NCBI GenBank assembly: GCA_002708715.1
Contig: PAPB01000028.1
Coordinates: forward strand, 58,590-122,589
From: Fidelibacterota bacterium
GTDB taxonomy: Bacteria; Fidelibacterota; Marinisomatia; Marinisomatales; UBA1611
Direction of reading: 5' to 3'
DNA: 64,000 nucleotides
Notes under the pieces: generated by a model
The model's input: only the letters and a program-made list of their open reading frames with translations
Told to the model about the DNA's origin: nothing
Database searches by the model: none
Program-made: the position numbers and the translations under genes
In this document: positions 44,618 to 55,400 of the stretch, piece by piece
Numbering within the stretch: position 1 is the first letter of the stretch
Layout of the letters: the number at the start of each line of letters is the position of its first letter

Positions 44618-46519
44618 TTGATAGTAATAATATATTTATTAGCCATTTTATTTTTGATTCTTTTTTCAAACAAACCATTTGAAAAAATTCCAATTATATT
44701 TGGCTTCTTTATTGCTTATATAATTATAAGTGCCTGGGCATTACATTTATTTAATTCTCTTTTTGTTTCATATTGGCAAATATTAAATGTATTTGCTATG
44801 ATTCCGTTCTTTTATTTTATAATTAAAAAAAACAAATGGTATGATATTGAATTAAGTAATATTAAAAAGTTAGAAATAGGGTCTATCATTCCTTCATCAA
44901 TAATTATATTATGGATTTGTCTAACTTTAGTCAGGATAAAAATATTACCTGTATTAGGCGTTGATGGTTTAACTATGCATTTATTGCAACAAATGACATA
45001 TTTTCAAGAAGGAAATTTTTATCATTTTCCAGTGAATTTCTGGGCTTCTGGTTTCAGACCTTTAAATGGGATTATATGGAATATGTTTTTTTCAACTCAT
45101 TTACAAAATCCTGATCTTATAGAAATTCCACAAATTATATCATGGGCAGGGTTAATTATTCTTTCATATTCTATTTTTTCTGAATTAAAAATAAATAGAA
45201 CATTATCATTCTTTGGCATTTTATGTATTGCTTTTAGCCCAACCATATTATCTTTATCTGCAAATATCAATCTTGATTTAATAACACTATTTTTTTTCTC
45301 AGGTGTTATTTATTTTGGTATAAAAATTCAAAACTCACAAAGAATATCAATCCTAGAATTAATTTCGTTTGGTATTTTTTGTGGAGCTCTATTGGGGGCA
45401 AGAGTCCAAGGCATAATAATTATGCCTCTATATTTTTCATTTTATTGTTATATCTTACATTTAAAAAATAAATTGACATGGTTTAATATAATAATCCCCC
45501 TAATCATTGCTCTATGTCTAGGCTCTGGTAAATACATATTAAACTATAATTATTATCAATCACCAGTACCATTAGGAATAAATAAAACAAATAGTATCTC
45601 AATTACAAATTTTCAAATTAATCTAATGCAAATTTTACCACATAATATTCTAGAACGACCTTGGAGCCTTACAAACTTAAGGTCAGATGGGTGGCCTCTT
45701 AATTTTTTAATAATTCCATTTTCATTTTTTGGACTATTTTTAAAGAGGTTTAGATCTCTATCATTTCCAACTTATCCATTATTTCTAATTGGTCTAATAT
45801 TTTTATTTATTTCTATGTCATCATACTTACTCTCTCCAATATACACTCCCAGACTTTGGTTACCATTTACATATGCATCCTTTATTTATGGAATGCATGT
45901 TTTAGCTATATTAGTTAAGGAAAAAAAAGTAAAATATATTCTTATTACCTTTTTAATATTTCTAATATTTTCAATTTTGCTATACGGAGGTATTTATAGA
46001 CTTATTTTATCAATTTTATTAGCTACATTGATTATTTATATCTACTTATACAAAAATACACTTTTTGATCAAATTGGGAAATTTATTTTACTATTTACAT
46101 GTGTTATATCAATTTGGTATGCTACTGTAAATATAATATATGATAAGAGATCACCAATCTTTCGATATAAAGAAATAAACCACACTATAAAATCGCATAC
46201 TTTATCTAAGCTATCAAAAATATTCAATAGCGGTTCTCACATAGGATACTTTAATAACCCATCCAAGAATGAACGAATATTTTTACATTATCTTTTTGGT
46301 GAAATGAATGATATTCATGCTAGATTAATATTTGATTGGAATGACAAAATCAATATCCATGCATTAGATAACTTATTATCGAAAAGATCTTATGATTATA
46401 TAATAATAAATGAGAATGATTACCCCATATATAAAGATGGATTAAAAAGATTTAAAATAGATAAAAAGTTTGAGAATTATTTTATATTAAAGGATAAAAC
46501 AAAATTCAGTATTAATTAG
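44618..46519 (+). CDS. Multi-spanning membrane protein, possible GT-C glycosyltransferase
   Basis: A 633-residue protein with about 12 hydrophobic segments over residues 1-505 and a soluble C-terminal part. The layout (many helices, an early extracytoplasmic loop with an acidic residue in LPVLGVDGLTMHLLQQMTYF, and a C-terminal globular domain) resembles GT-C lipid-linked-sugar transferases such as the PMT/ArnT group, but I could not identify a definite catalytic motif. The start codon is TTG at 44618. Codon use is extremely AT-rich compared with the flanking pnt and pil genes. It sits beside the methyltransferase remnant, so a former glycan locus is likely. Confidence 0.6.
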   Translation: MIVIIYLLAILFLILFSNKPFEKIPIIFGFFIAYIIISAWALHLFNSLFVSYWQILNVFAMIPFFYFIIKKNKWYDIELSNIKKLEIGSIIPSSIIILWICLTLVRIKILPVLGVDGLTMHLLQQMTYFQEGNFYHFPVNFWASGFRPLNGIIWNMFFSTHLQNPDLIEIPQIISWAGLIILSYSIFSELKINRTLSFFGILCIAFSPTILSLSANINLDLITLFFFSGVIYFGIKIQNSQRISILELISFGIFCGALLGARVQGIIIMPLYFSFYCYILHLKNKLTWFNIIIPLIIALCLGSGKYILNYNYYQSPVPLGINKTNSISITNFQINLMQILPHNILERPWSLTNLRSDGWPLNFLIIPFSFFGLFLKRFRSLSFPTYPLFLIGLIFLFISMSSYLLSPIYTPRLWLPFTYASFIYGMHVLAILVKEKKVKYILITFLIFLIFSILLYGGIYRLILSILLATLIIYIYLYKNTLFDQIGKFILLFTCVISIWYATVNIIYDKRSPIFRYKEINHTIKSHTLSKLSKIFNSGSHIGYFNNPSKNERIFLHYLFGEMNDIHARLIFDWNDKINIHALDNLLSKRSYDYIIINENDYPIYKDGLKRFKIDKKFENYFILKDKTKFSIN

Positions 46520-46671
46520 AGTATTTTATTATTTCTCTCTCTAATTTTTTCTAATGAAATTAAGTTAACTTATAGTAATAAAAATTAGAATTTAATTAAT
46601 GTTAAATTTGTTATTTAATTTTTAGTATATTGAAAAAAATAAAAATACTAAGAGTAAAGGAAATTAATAAA

Positions 46672-46872
46672 ATGAAAGTGAAAGTTTTTGAAATAGTAAA
46701 AACTGGTCTCAAACCATTAAGCCAAGAGATGGAGGCTACAATACAATCCTGGTTAGATGATAATAATAATATAGAGATACTAACTACATCCCAATCTCAG
46801 CATCTTAGAGAAAACACTGTTTTTGTAACAGTTATGTATAATATAAAATCTAATGAAAATGAAGAAGAATAG
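46672..46872 (+). CDS. Small hypothetical protein
   Basis: A 66-residue protein starting at the ATG at 46672, with AAGGAA about 10 bases upstream. The frame is open back to a TTG at 46630, but the ATG has the better ribosome site. The sequence (KVKVFEIVKTGLKPLSQEMEATIQSWLDD, then a FVTVMYNIK strand) looks like a small alpha/beta protein, a little like sporulation protein Cse60, but I cannot confirm a family. Confidence 0.5.
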   Translation: MKVKVFEIVKTGLKPLSQEMEATIQSWLDDNNNIEILTTSQSQHLRENTVFVTVMYNIKSNENEEE

Positions 46873-46920
46873 TTTTAAGAATTATTACCAATATCAATTA
46901 TAAAAATATGAGGAAATTTT

Positions 46921-47307
46921 ATGAAAAATTTATTTTATAGCCTGTTTATTTTACTCTTAAGTGTTAGCCTTACTTATGGTGGATGTGGTTCATGCAATGT
47001 TTCAAATCAAAAAGTAATGACCCCATCAGGAAATTTTGTAACAAAGATTGGTGAAAAAGGTGCTGTAAATGGTCTTGTCTTAGCCTCATGTGGAATGTGC
47101 AATTTTGGGATGAAAAATAAAAGAGGTTGCAGCCTCGCAATTCAAATTAATGATATTGCCTATGACGTAAAAGGTACAGACATTGATGACCATGGTGATT
47201 CACATGCAAAAAACGGTTTTTGCAATGCAATACGTGTTGCTCAAGTCAATGGTAAAATTAATAAAAATATATTTAAAGCTGATTCATTTGTTATTCAAAA
47301 CAAATAA
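46921..47307 (+). CDS. Secreted cysteine-rich protein (DUF6370-like)
   Basis: A 128-residue protein with a signal peptide (about 1-20). The mature part has cysteines in GCGSC and CGMC plus two more, and the stretch ASCGMCNFGMK...GCSLAIQINDIAYDVKGTDIDDHGDSHAKNGFCNAIR that I associate with the DUF6370 family of small periplasmic proteins. Conserved Cys/His/Asp suggest metal binding, but the role is unknown. A GAGGAA ribosome site lies about 8 bases before the ATG. Confidence 0.7.
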   Translation: MKNLFYSLFILLLSVSLTYGGCGSCNVSNQKVMTPSGNFVTKIGEKGAVNGLVLASCGMCNFGMKNKRGCSLAIQINDIAYDVKGTDIDDHGDSHAKNGFCNAIRVAQVNGKINKNIFKADSFVIQNK

Positions 47308-47355
47308 TTTTTTTATATCCTAATCGTTACTTAGGATAAATATAGGTTTAACTCT

Positions 47356-48114
47356 ATGTGGAAGATTATTTTTTTTGGAAAATGCCTAATACTTTCATGC
47401 ACAACATCAAAGCAAGAAAATCTAATTCTAAAAAAAGTTAATACAAATGAATCACAATATAATGGTTATCTTATTAATCGCGATCCTGGTTTACACAAGT
47501 TAGAAGGCTATAGTATTATAGATTCAAGTTTTGGAATTATTTTAGTCCATGGATACTATCCGTCAACTTGGGAAACAAAAGGATATGAATGGAATAAAGC
47601 AATTCATCAAACAGCCGATTTAGGTCGTCCTATATGGTGGCTAAGATATAGATGGTTTGATTGTCCTGAAAAATCTGTTGCCATGTTATCCAACTCAATA
47701 AATAATCTTATTGAACAAAAAACTCACCTCGATTCTTTGTGGATCATTGGCCACAGCCTAGGTGGTTTTATAGTATCACATTTTGCTGAAAATTGGGAAA
47801 AAAATTTTCCAATTACTATCCATGCTATAGCGTCTCCATTAAAAGAAATAAATAGGAAATCTAAAAAATGCATTCTAAATGGAAAAAGTAATTATATTTT
47901 CAATAACTCTATTAATTATAATCAATGGAGAACACAATATAAGCAAGACGGAGCATTTAAACATTTAGATAAAGATCCACAAGATGTTATACTACACAAT
48001 GGTAATTATATAATATTACCTAAGGAATGGGACGGAAAAAGGATTGGACATAATTATTCGATACAATGGGTCTTATTTAATATCAAAAATAACATTAAGC
48101 CCTATGCTTTTTAA
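47356..48114 (+). CDS. Alpha/beta hydrolase lipoprotein
   Basis: A 252-residue protein. A short hydrophobic start with lipobox LILSC (Cys15) suggests membrane attachment. The fold is marked by IILVHGYYPSTW (oxyanion-hole HG, about 62-72) and WIIGHSLGG with nucleophile Ser134. A late histidine near residue 236 (RIGHNYS) could complete the triad. Probably an esterase or lipase-like enzyme; substrate unknown. The last 20 bases overlap the end of tadA on the other strand. Confidence 0.75.
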   Translation: MWKIIFFGKCLILSCTTSKQENLILKKVNTNESQYNGYLINRDPGLHKLEGYSIIDSSFGIILVHGYYPSTWETKGYEWNKAIHQTADLGRPIWWLRYRWFDCPEKSVAMLSNSINNLIEQKTHLDSLWIIGHSLGGFIVSHFAENWEKNFPITIHAIASPLKEINRKSKKCILNGKSNYIFNNSINYNQWRTQYKQDGAFKHLDKDPQDVILHNGNYIILPKEWDGKRIGHNYSIQWVLFNIKNNIKPYAF

Positions 48115-48526
48115 AAAATTCTTTCAATAATAAAGAACAAGTCTCTTCTTCTACGCCACCTCTTACCGTTGTGATACTCTCTAAACGCTTATCACCACAT
48201 AATTGATATAACGAGCCACAGCAACCTTTTTTATCATCATAAGCACCAAATATAAGTCTTGAAATTCTTGCATTTATAATTGCACCAGCGCACATTGGAC
48301 AAGGCTCCTTTGTTACATAAAGTGTACAATCATTTAAACGCCAATCTCCTTCAGTAGAAGCCGCTGAAGTAATAGCTATAATCTCAGCGTGCGCTGTAGG
48401 ATCTTTTAAAAGTTCTTTTTGATTATATCCTTGACCTATAATGCTATTATTTTTAACAATAACAGCTCCTACTGGTATCTCATTTTGAGAAAAAGCAATT
48501 TCCGCGAGTCTGATAGCCTTCATCAT
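48095..48526 (-). CDS. tadA: tRNA-specific adenosine deaminase TadA
   Basis: A 143-residue deaminase that makes inosine at the wobble position of tRNA-Arg. The zinc/catalytic motifs are HAE (His46, Glu48) and PCPMC (Cys76, Cys79), and the segment EIPVGAVIVKNNSIIGQGYN is typical. Family members usually begin with a DExxM helix a few residues earlier; here the frame continues upstream as ...SDENW before the first ATG but offers no ATG, GTG or TTG, only ATT/ATA. Either translation starts at the ATG at 48526 or a rare codon is used. It lies after the TPR lipoprotein and converges with the hydrolase, with 20 bases of overlap. Confidence 0.9.
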   Translation of the reverse strand: MMKAIRLAEIAFSQNEIPVGAVIVKNNSIIGQGYNQKELLKDPTAHAEIIAITSAASTEGDWRLNDCTLYVTKEPCPMCAGAIINARISRLIFGAYDDKKGCCGSLYQLCGDKRLESITTVRGGVEEETCSLLLKEFFKKHRA

Positions 48527-48589
48527 CCAATTTTCATCAGACTTATTAGGAAAAATATATTTAAGAGAATTGCTTATTTTATAAACTTA

Positions 48590-49438
48590 TTAATTACAAC
48601 GCTCATCATTACAACTTAACTTATTTTTGCCGTTTTGGCTTGATGCATGCGATGTTAAAAGAGCAAGATGATTTGCCAAATAGTTTCTACCCATAACTGT
48701 TTGGCCATCATAATTTAAAGGATATACATCAAAATATCGTTCTTCACCTGGAGATAAAATGCCATCAGAGTTTAAATCTAACCATTCACCATTATACAGT
48801 TTATCATTCAAAGAAAAAGAGTTACTTCCATCTAAGTCTAAATAATCACCAGTAATTTGACTTGCATCATCAGCCTTTGATAAATATTTAGTTAAATCAG
48901 TATACAAAGCATTGATAGTAATAAGACATTTATCAAATTCACCTAATCTAAATTCAGATACTGCCTGGATTAGCCGTACATCAATTTGATTAATATCTTG
49001 TCTATGACAAAAACACCATATATCACCACTCACAACATCCTGATTACCAAAAAATTGATCTCTTGCATATTCAAGTGCCTGCTCATCATTACCTAAAGCA
49101 TTATATGCAAAAGCTAGGCCTGCATAATAATCAAATAAATAATCAGTTTCTTCATTAGCTATACTTAGCCATGAACTAAAATAAAATCTAGCAGAATCTG
49201 CTTGGCCTAAATGCCCCAAACTCCAACCAGCTCCATTATATGCATCACCAAAAGTTGAATCTTCCTTTAATGCTTCCTGAAACCAATCCCTAGCACCAAG
49301 ATAATCCCCATCTTCATAATATCTCCACCCAAACTGTGAAAAATCAGAATCAGTAGGTTCATACTGCTGTCTACAGCTGTTGAAGAATATCACTATAGTG
49401 AATAAAATGAATATTTTAATAAAAATTTTATTTATCAT
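48590..49438 (-). CDS. TPR-repeat lipoprotein
   Basis: A 282-residue lipoprotein with lipobox FFNSC (Cys22). Residues 30-130 hold tetratricopeptide-type helices, for example FGWRYYEDGDYLGARDWFQEALKEDSTFGDAYNGAGWSLGHLGQADSA. A loop with a calcium-site-like LDSDGILSPGEE is present near 230. The start overlaps the stop of the giant surface protein by 4 bases, so the two are co-transcribed. A role in handling or anchoring that giant protein is possible but not shown. Confidence 0.78.
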   Translation of the reverse strand: MINKIFIKIFILFTIVIFFNSCRQQYEPTDSDFSQFGWRYYEDGDYLGARDWFQEALKEDSTFGDAYNGAGWSLGHLGQADSARFYFSSWLSIANEETDYLFDYYAGLAFAYNALGNDEQALEYARDQFFGNQDVVSGDIWCFCHRQDINQIDVRLIQAVSEFRLGEFDKCLITINALYTDLTKYLSKADDASQITGDYLDLDGSNSFSLNDKLYNGEWLDLNSDGILSPGEERYFDVYPLNYDGQTVMGRNYLANHLALLTSHASSQNGKNKLSCNDERCN

Positions 49439-52400
49439 TTTAGTAACATCATTTTTTTGTTTTTAATGATTCCTGTCTTTGTTGCTAATTGAATAAAATA
49501 AACACCTGACGACATTTGCTCTCCAAATTTATTAGTGCCATCCCACTGAATTGTAAACTGACCTATCTGATCTTTATTTTCAATTAGTGTTGTTACATGC
49601 TGCCCTAATAAATTATATACTCTGATAGATACATTTTGTTTTAATCCATCTAAAAGTCCAATATCATATATTATAGTAGTCCTAGGATTAAATGGGTTTG
49701 GATAGTTTTGATGAATATTTGTTTGTTCAGGTACAATAATTGTTTTGCGACCCAATTTAAAATAACCCGCCTTTTCAGATAAGGTAAATATTTCTCCATC
49801 TTTATTTATAGATGGCAATTCTTCCCAAATTGCACCATTCTTTCTTCTATAGATAGCCACATTATCTCTATCATCAGCGAGTCTTACTTCAATAGGTTGA
49901 TTAAAATGAAAATCTTCATTTCCCAAAACATAAGAAGCTCTATCATGAAAACTTGGTTCAAATAAAGTTGAATCAATAATTAATAATGATTGATCATAAG
50001 TAACAGCACCAGGATCACCAGCAACAGAAAATTTTCCATCATAACTTCTTCCTGTCCACCTAAATGCTGAACGGCCTGCTGCAAGTGAAAAATATTCTCG
50101 AATTGTAGTGTCACCTACAGCTGCTATAGATGAAACATCAATTGGATAATTTCCTGATGCTTCCATATAAACATTTGCTGAATAAGTAAAATCTGCAATA
50201 GTATCAAGATTCCTATTTGAGTTAGCAACATCCATAGAAACAAAAGTAGCCTTTGAAACTGTATCTATAACAAATATTTGAAAGTATTTATTAAATGCAT
50301 TATTCTGTGTAACAGAAACAGAAAAATGGGGTCTTAGTACGCGCTCAACATCAAGAATAAATAATGACGTGTCAGCAGCTTGTCCATCATCAACAATCAC
50401 CTGTATTTCTGCTTGATTTGACCATAGAAGACTAGGTTTAAATAAAATAGAGTCTTCCACCGATGATGAGACACTCTCGCTTGGAGTAATAGACACCTTA
50501 TCTTCATTTGTTATAGCAGATACTGTGAACGTCAATTCTTCATTATCAACATCATTTATAAAAGGCCCAAACTTCAACCACAGTGAGTCATTTTCATATA
50601 GAAATGTATCTGGCAATTCTGTATGGAATATAGGTGGATCATTTTTAGGCAATATATTTGCAATCAGTGAATCACGTACAAGTGAGTCACCTTGATCTTT
50701 ACCAATAAACACAATTTCATGAGCAGAACCATAGTAATTTGAATCACTAACAAAGGTTACAATAGTTTGATCAAGAGTCTCACTATTTTGAGAAGAGCCG
50801 TAACTCCATTGTAAACTAATAAGAGGATTATTACTCACTCTATTAATTTGTTGAGTTCTTTCTCTAGTAAAATTTTTAGAAGTAAAATTCTTATTTGGAT
50901 CAAACCCTAAATATTGCCTTGATACTTTTGCAACAAATTCATTTGAAGCACCAGGCCCAGCCACAACAGTCCCTAATGGAAAGTCTTCATCTAGTTCAGC
51001 AGTGTCCCTAATAATGACAACCCAGTCCAAACCTCCCGCTTGATTCCAGTCATTTTCATTTTCTCCAACAGTACCACCATTAGGATCTGTGATATCATTA
51101 TCAACATCAACAAAATAATCACTTAAGATTAATGTATATGAAGAATCTTCTTGCCACTCAGCAATACCTGTTCCTAAAGATAAAGAATCTCGAAGAAATC
51201 CTTCGGGCGGGTCATTTTTTTGCGGAACAGTAAACTGAAAAACATCAGAATGATTAAAATTATAATTATCAGTTACCGATACTGTCACATTAAATGGACC
51301 ATGATCTGCATTTGACTGCCTAGGTATCCAACTCATGACCCCTGTTAAAGAATCAATCTCTGGTGTTGATAACTTAATGGAAAACAAATCATTATCCGCG
51401 GGCGGAGGGCTAAACTCTAGTTCTGGAGAAGAAGCATCTGAGACTATAGCTCTTCTTGTGGCACCTTCATATTCTATAATTTTTCGTATTTGATCCTGTC
51501 CACTAATAGTAACTGTAATCTCACACCCAGTATAAAAATCATCTTGGCGTACTGCTTGATATGGAAGTAAAACATAATTTGCAGCACCGCCTCTTGACTC
51601 ACCAGATTCTATAGGGTCAGTACTTATATCAGTCGAAATAGAAAAAATATGACTATCACCTTGCATTACACTCAAATCTGGATCAACAATTTCTACACTA
51701 TCAACCCAAAGAGTATCCTCTGGATATTGTGTTACTGATGAAATTTGTGTAATTAAAGGAGCTGTATTTAATCTTAAAAGGGTATCAGAAGAAAGAACCG
51801 TTGAATAATTACCTGCTGTATCAATACCAACAATTTGAGCTACATATCTAGTTCCATGTGTTAAAAATAATTCATGTGAAAAAGATGTATCTGGGGGGTC
51901 TGTTAACAAAGTATCTTCAAATACAACAAGTTGCCCAGCGGTCGTTGAATCTCTTTTTAATATAGTGAGTTGATATTCTTTTAACCCAGATTCTTGAGGA
52001 TCAGATTCAATAAATGGTGTCCAAGCAATCTCAACAAGATCATTTGAATAAATGGTATCAGTAGATGCATCGCTAGTTATTCCAAAAACCCCACTAACTA
52101 TTTGACCAGGAACTGGACCTGAAGGGTCAAATCTTAGACTATCACTACTTGTACCAAATGCCGTTACATTAGCATGCTTATCGTGTACTTTTACCCGGAC
52201 TGCCAATAAGTCACCAGGCTGCAGACCAGTACTAGCTGTTAAGTTAGTGTCCATTACAGCATATAAATCTTCTATAGACCTAGTAAATGTTTGGAGCCCA
52301 CCATATTCATCAAGCGTATCATTTTCACCAATCGTTACCCATCCAAGACCTCTGTTTGTATTATAAAATTGTATCTCAATAAGCCCATTTTGCAATGTAG

Positions 52401-55400
52401 TATCCGTTGGAGGCGCAGCCTCATTCGCTGCATTTTCGATAGGTACTGTTACTCCTATCCCTGTTGTATTTCCTGTTACCCATCCCTTAACAACATTTCC
52501 ACCAATAACACTTACACTATCAGTCTCATAATAGGTTGGAGGTAGATTATCAACAACAAATAATTGATTATTTATTATCTGATTTTCTGTTAAAACATTA
52601 TTAGCTAAATCTTTTCCATTGAACTCAAAAAGAACCTGACCATCATTATCTAATCCACTTGCTAATACAATCTGATATACCCATGTGATACCATTATCTG
52701 CATTTGGTTCTGACAAATTAACTCCTAAAGAAGAGTCACCTAAAGCAACACCACTCGCTGTATTATAATACATATTAATTGTTGGGGATGGATCAGATAC
52801 TAATGCTTCATTAGATGTAGCAGTAACTTTCACCGTATCCCCTGCAATACCAACATTTGTTAAACTTGGATTTGTAATATTTTCATATGAAAACTGAACT
52901 TGCCCAACCTGATTATTAACTAAAAGCAGAGAATCAACAACTATTGTATTTACTGTATTATCAGCTAAATCTTTAGCATTTGTTATGTTTATACTATCAA
53001 GGAGCCCAGTCTCATTATCCTGTCCATCTACAACAAAAGTGTATCTAAAGGTGAAAAGATCGCCTGTGGCATCATATACACCATTACCATTATAATCAGT
53101 ATAGTCTTCTGGAGACTGCCAACCTTCAACACCATTAGCCTCTATATATTCTTCTGGGATATTATGGAGTTGCATTTCACCTGAGACTGTATTGCCTGCA
53201 TAAGGATAATATTGCGCGTTAAATATCGGCCTTTGTCCTGAAGCAGAATCTGAAAGCATATCCTCACTAAAAACCGCATAAACAGTCACAGTAGTATCAT
53301 TACTAGCATGCAACCTAGAAAATGAGACTTGCGCAGAAGGACGTAGTGTATCATAAGTGAAGTTAAGTAACGTATCACTACCTACATTACCAGCAGAATC
53401 AAGACTAGAAAAAATAACTTCATACAGTCCTTCTGTATGTGGTATAAAATAAGGATCAGAAGTCCAACCTGGTAAAGGAGTTGGAAATCTATCACCTTCT
53501 ACTAAATCTGCAGGATCTAAAGAAGTTGAGTAGCTAGTATTATCATCTAAATTATTAAAAGTAACCGAAGCTTCGACAATGGTTGTTATTGCATTTGGCT
53601 CATCTAAAGTCCAAGAAAAAGAAGCAAGTGAATCCGCATTATTATATGAACCACTCCCAGGAACTATATTTGAAAAAACGGGAGCTAAATTATCAATTCT
53701 AATTTCAGCATTACCTGTAACAGTTGATACAGGATTTCCATACCTATCAGCTGCTAATACTTCTATATTTAGAAGACCATTCAAGGTGTCCATTCCAGAC
53801 TGGTTAAGTGGAATAGAATAATTCCAATCTGTATCAGAATTACCCACTTTATTGATAAGTACAGTATCAGGCGTCCATAACAAATCAGGATAGTTCAATA
53901 CAATTCTTGGAGGACTATCTTGGTCATCCATTGATTTATCAAATGTAAGCGTCGCCTGCACTGATCCATCTGCATACTTAACCAAATTATCAGGGGTTCC
54001 ATCATTATCCGGATCATCATATGTAATACTACAATTTGGAGGAGTAGAATCAACACTAATAGTCAGCGCATTACTATTAGCAGATTGATTACCAGCAATA
54101 TCTTCATGAACAGCAAAGAAATGGTGTGTGGTATCTGAAACAGCAAGATCCACTGAAACAGACCTAGCGCCATCTGGAGAACCATCATTGTCAGAATCTA
54201 AACCATCTGGGCCTGAACCGCCTGGAAACAGCTGTGAATCCTCTTCTACAAAAAGAGTATCAAGGCTTTCATTATATACACCATCTCCATCATCAATAAC
54301 AGAATATAATACCCATTTAAATCCTGGAATAGTATCCGTTTGATCAATTCTTATTATTGGAAGATTTATCAAACCATCAGAGTCTGACTCACCAGTATCG
54401 TATTCTGCTATAAGATCTGGCGTACCTAAAGCAGTTGGAGCAGTTGCATCAATTTCCATACTTAATTCTGGACTCGCTTCAGTTACATTTCCAGCTGAAT
54501 CAGTAACAGTGTATGTTATAGTCCACAAGCCTTCATCAAGCGCACCCTCACCGTCATCAACAATTCCATTCCCATCATCAACCCATGGAACAGCTATAGT
54601 AAGAGTAGTTTGATTCTCAGGAACATTTCCAGAGTCGACTACTGAAGTTGTAAAACCCTTTTTAGCATAGACAATAACCTTATCCTTTTTTAGAAAATGC
54701 AAATCACTTATAACAAAACGTGGGTTTTGAATATTAGTAATATTATCAGTGTTACTATAACCCTTATCATCATCATCTAACAAATCTGGAGCAGTAAAAG
54801 ATCCGCTTGGATCTGGATATGTTTGCGGTGCTGTGGTATCAAGGCGATAGACTATACCTGATGAAGCTGAGGAGAGATTTCCAGCATAATCTCTTAATTT
54901 TGCAGTTATAGCATACGTACCATCATCAACACCTCCTCCGTTTTCATCAAAAACCGCATCAGCGACACCCGTCAAAGACTCTGATGCAGCATCTATCGGC
55001 AAAGCAGCAAAGCGTTTTGGTGCACCATTTAGACCAATCCCCGGGTTTTGACTACTTGATGTTAAAGCGTAGTACAAGATTACAGAATCCGTTGGTGTTA
55101 AATTGGCTATTGTATCAGTAACCGTAAAAGTTGGAGCTGTGTTAAAACCAGCATTGTCACCAGATATACCTGTATCAGATCCAGGATCTAACACGATAGC
55201 TAAATCAGAAACGGATGGTGGAGTAAGGTCTACTTGGACTTGTAATCTAGGAGCATCCACAATCGATGAAGTGTTACCAGCAACATCCTGAGCAGTCACA
55301 TAATAGTCTAAAGTATCATCAACAGAATTAGAAATCGTGAAAGTTGCAATACCTCCATCATCTGCGACTAATAATGCTGAATCAATTTTTGTTCCTTCAC

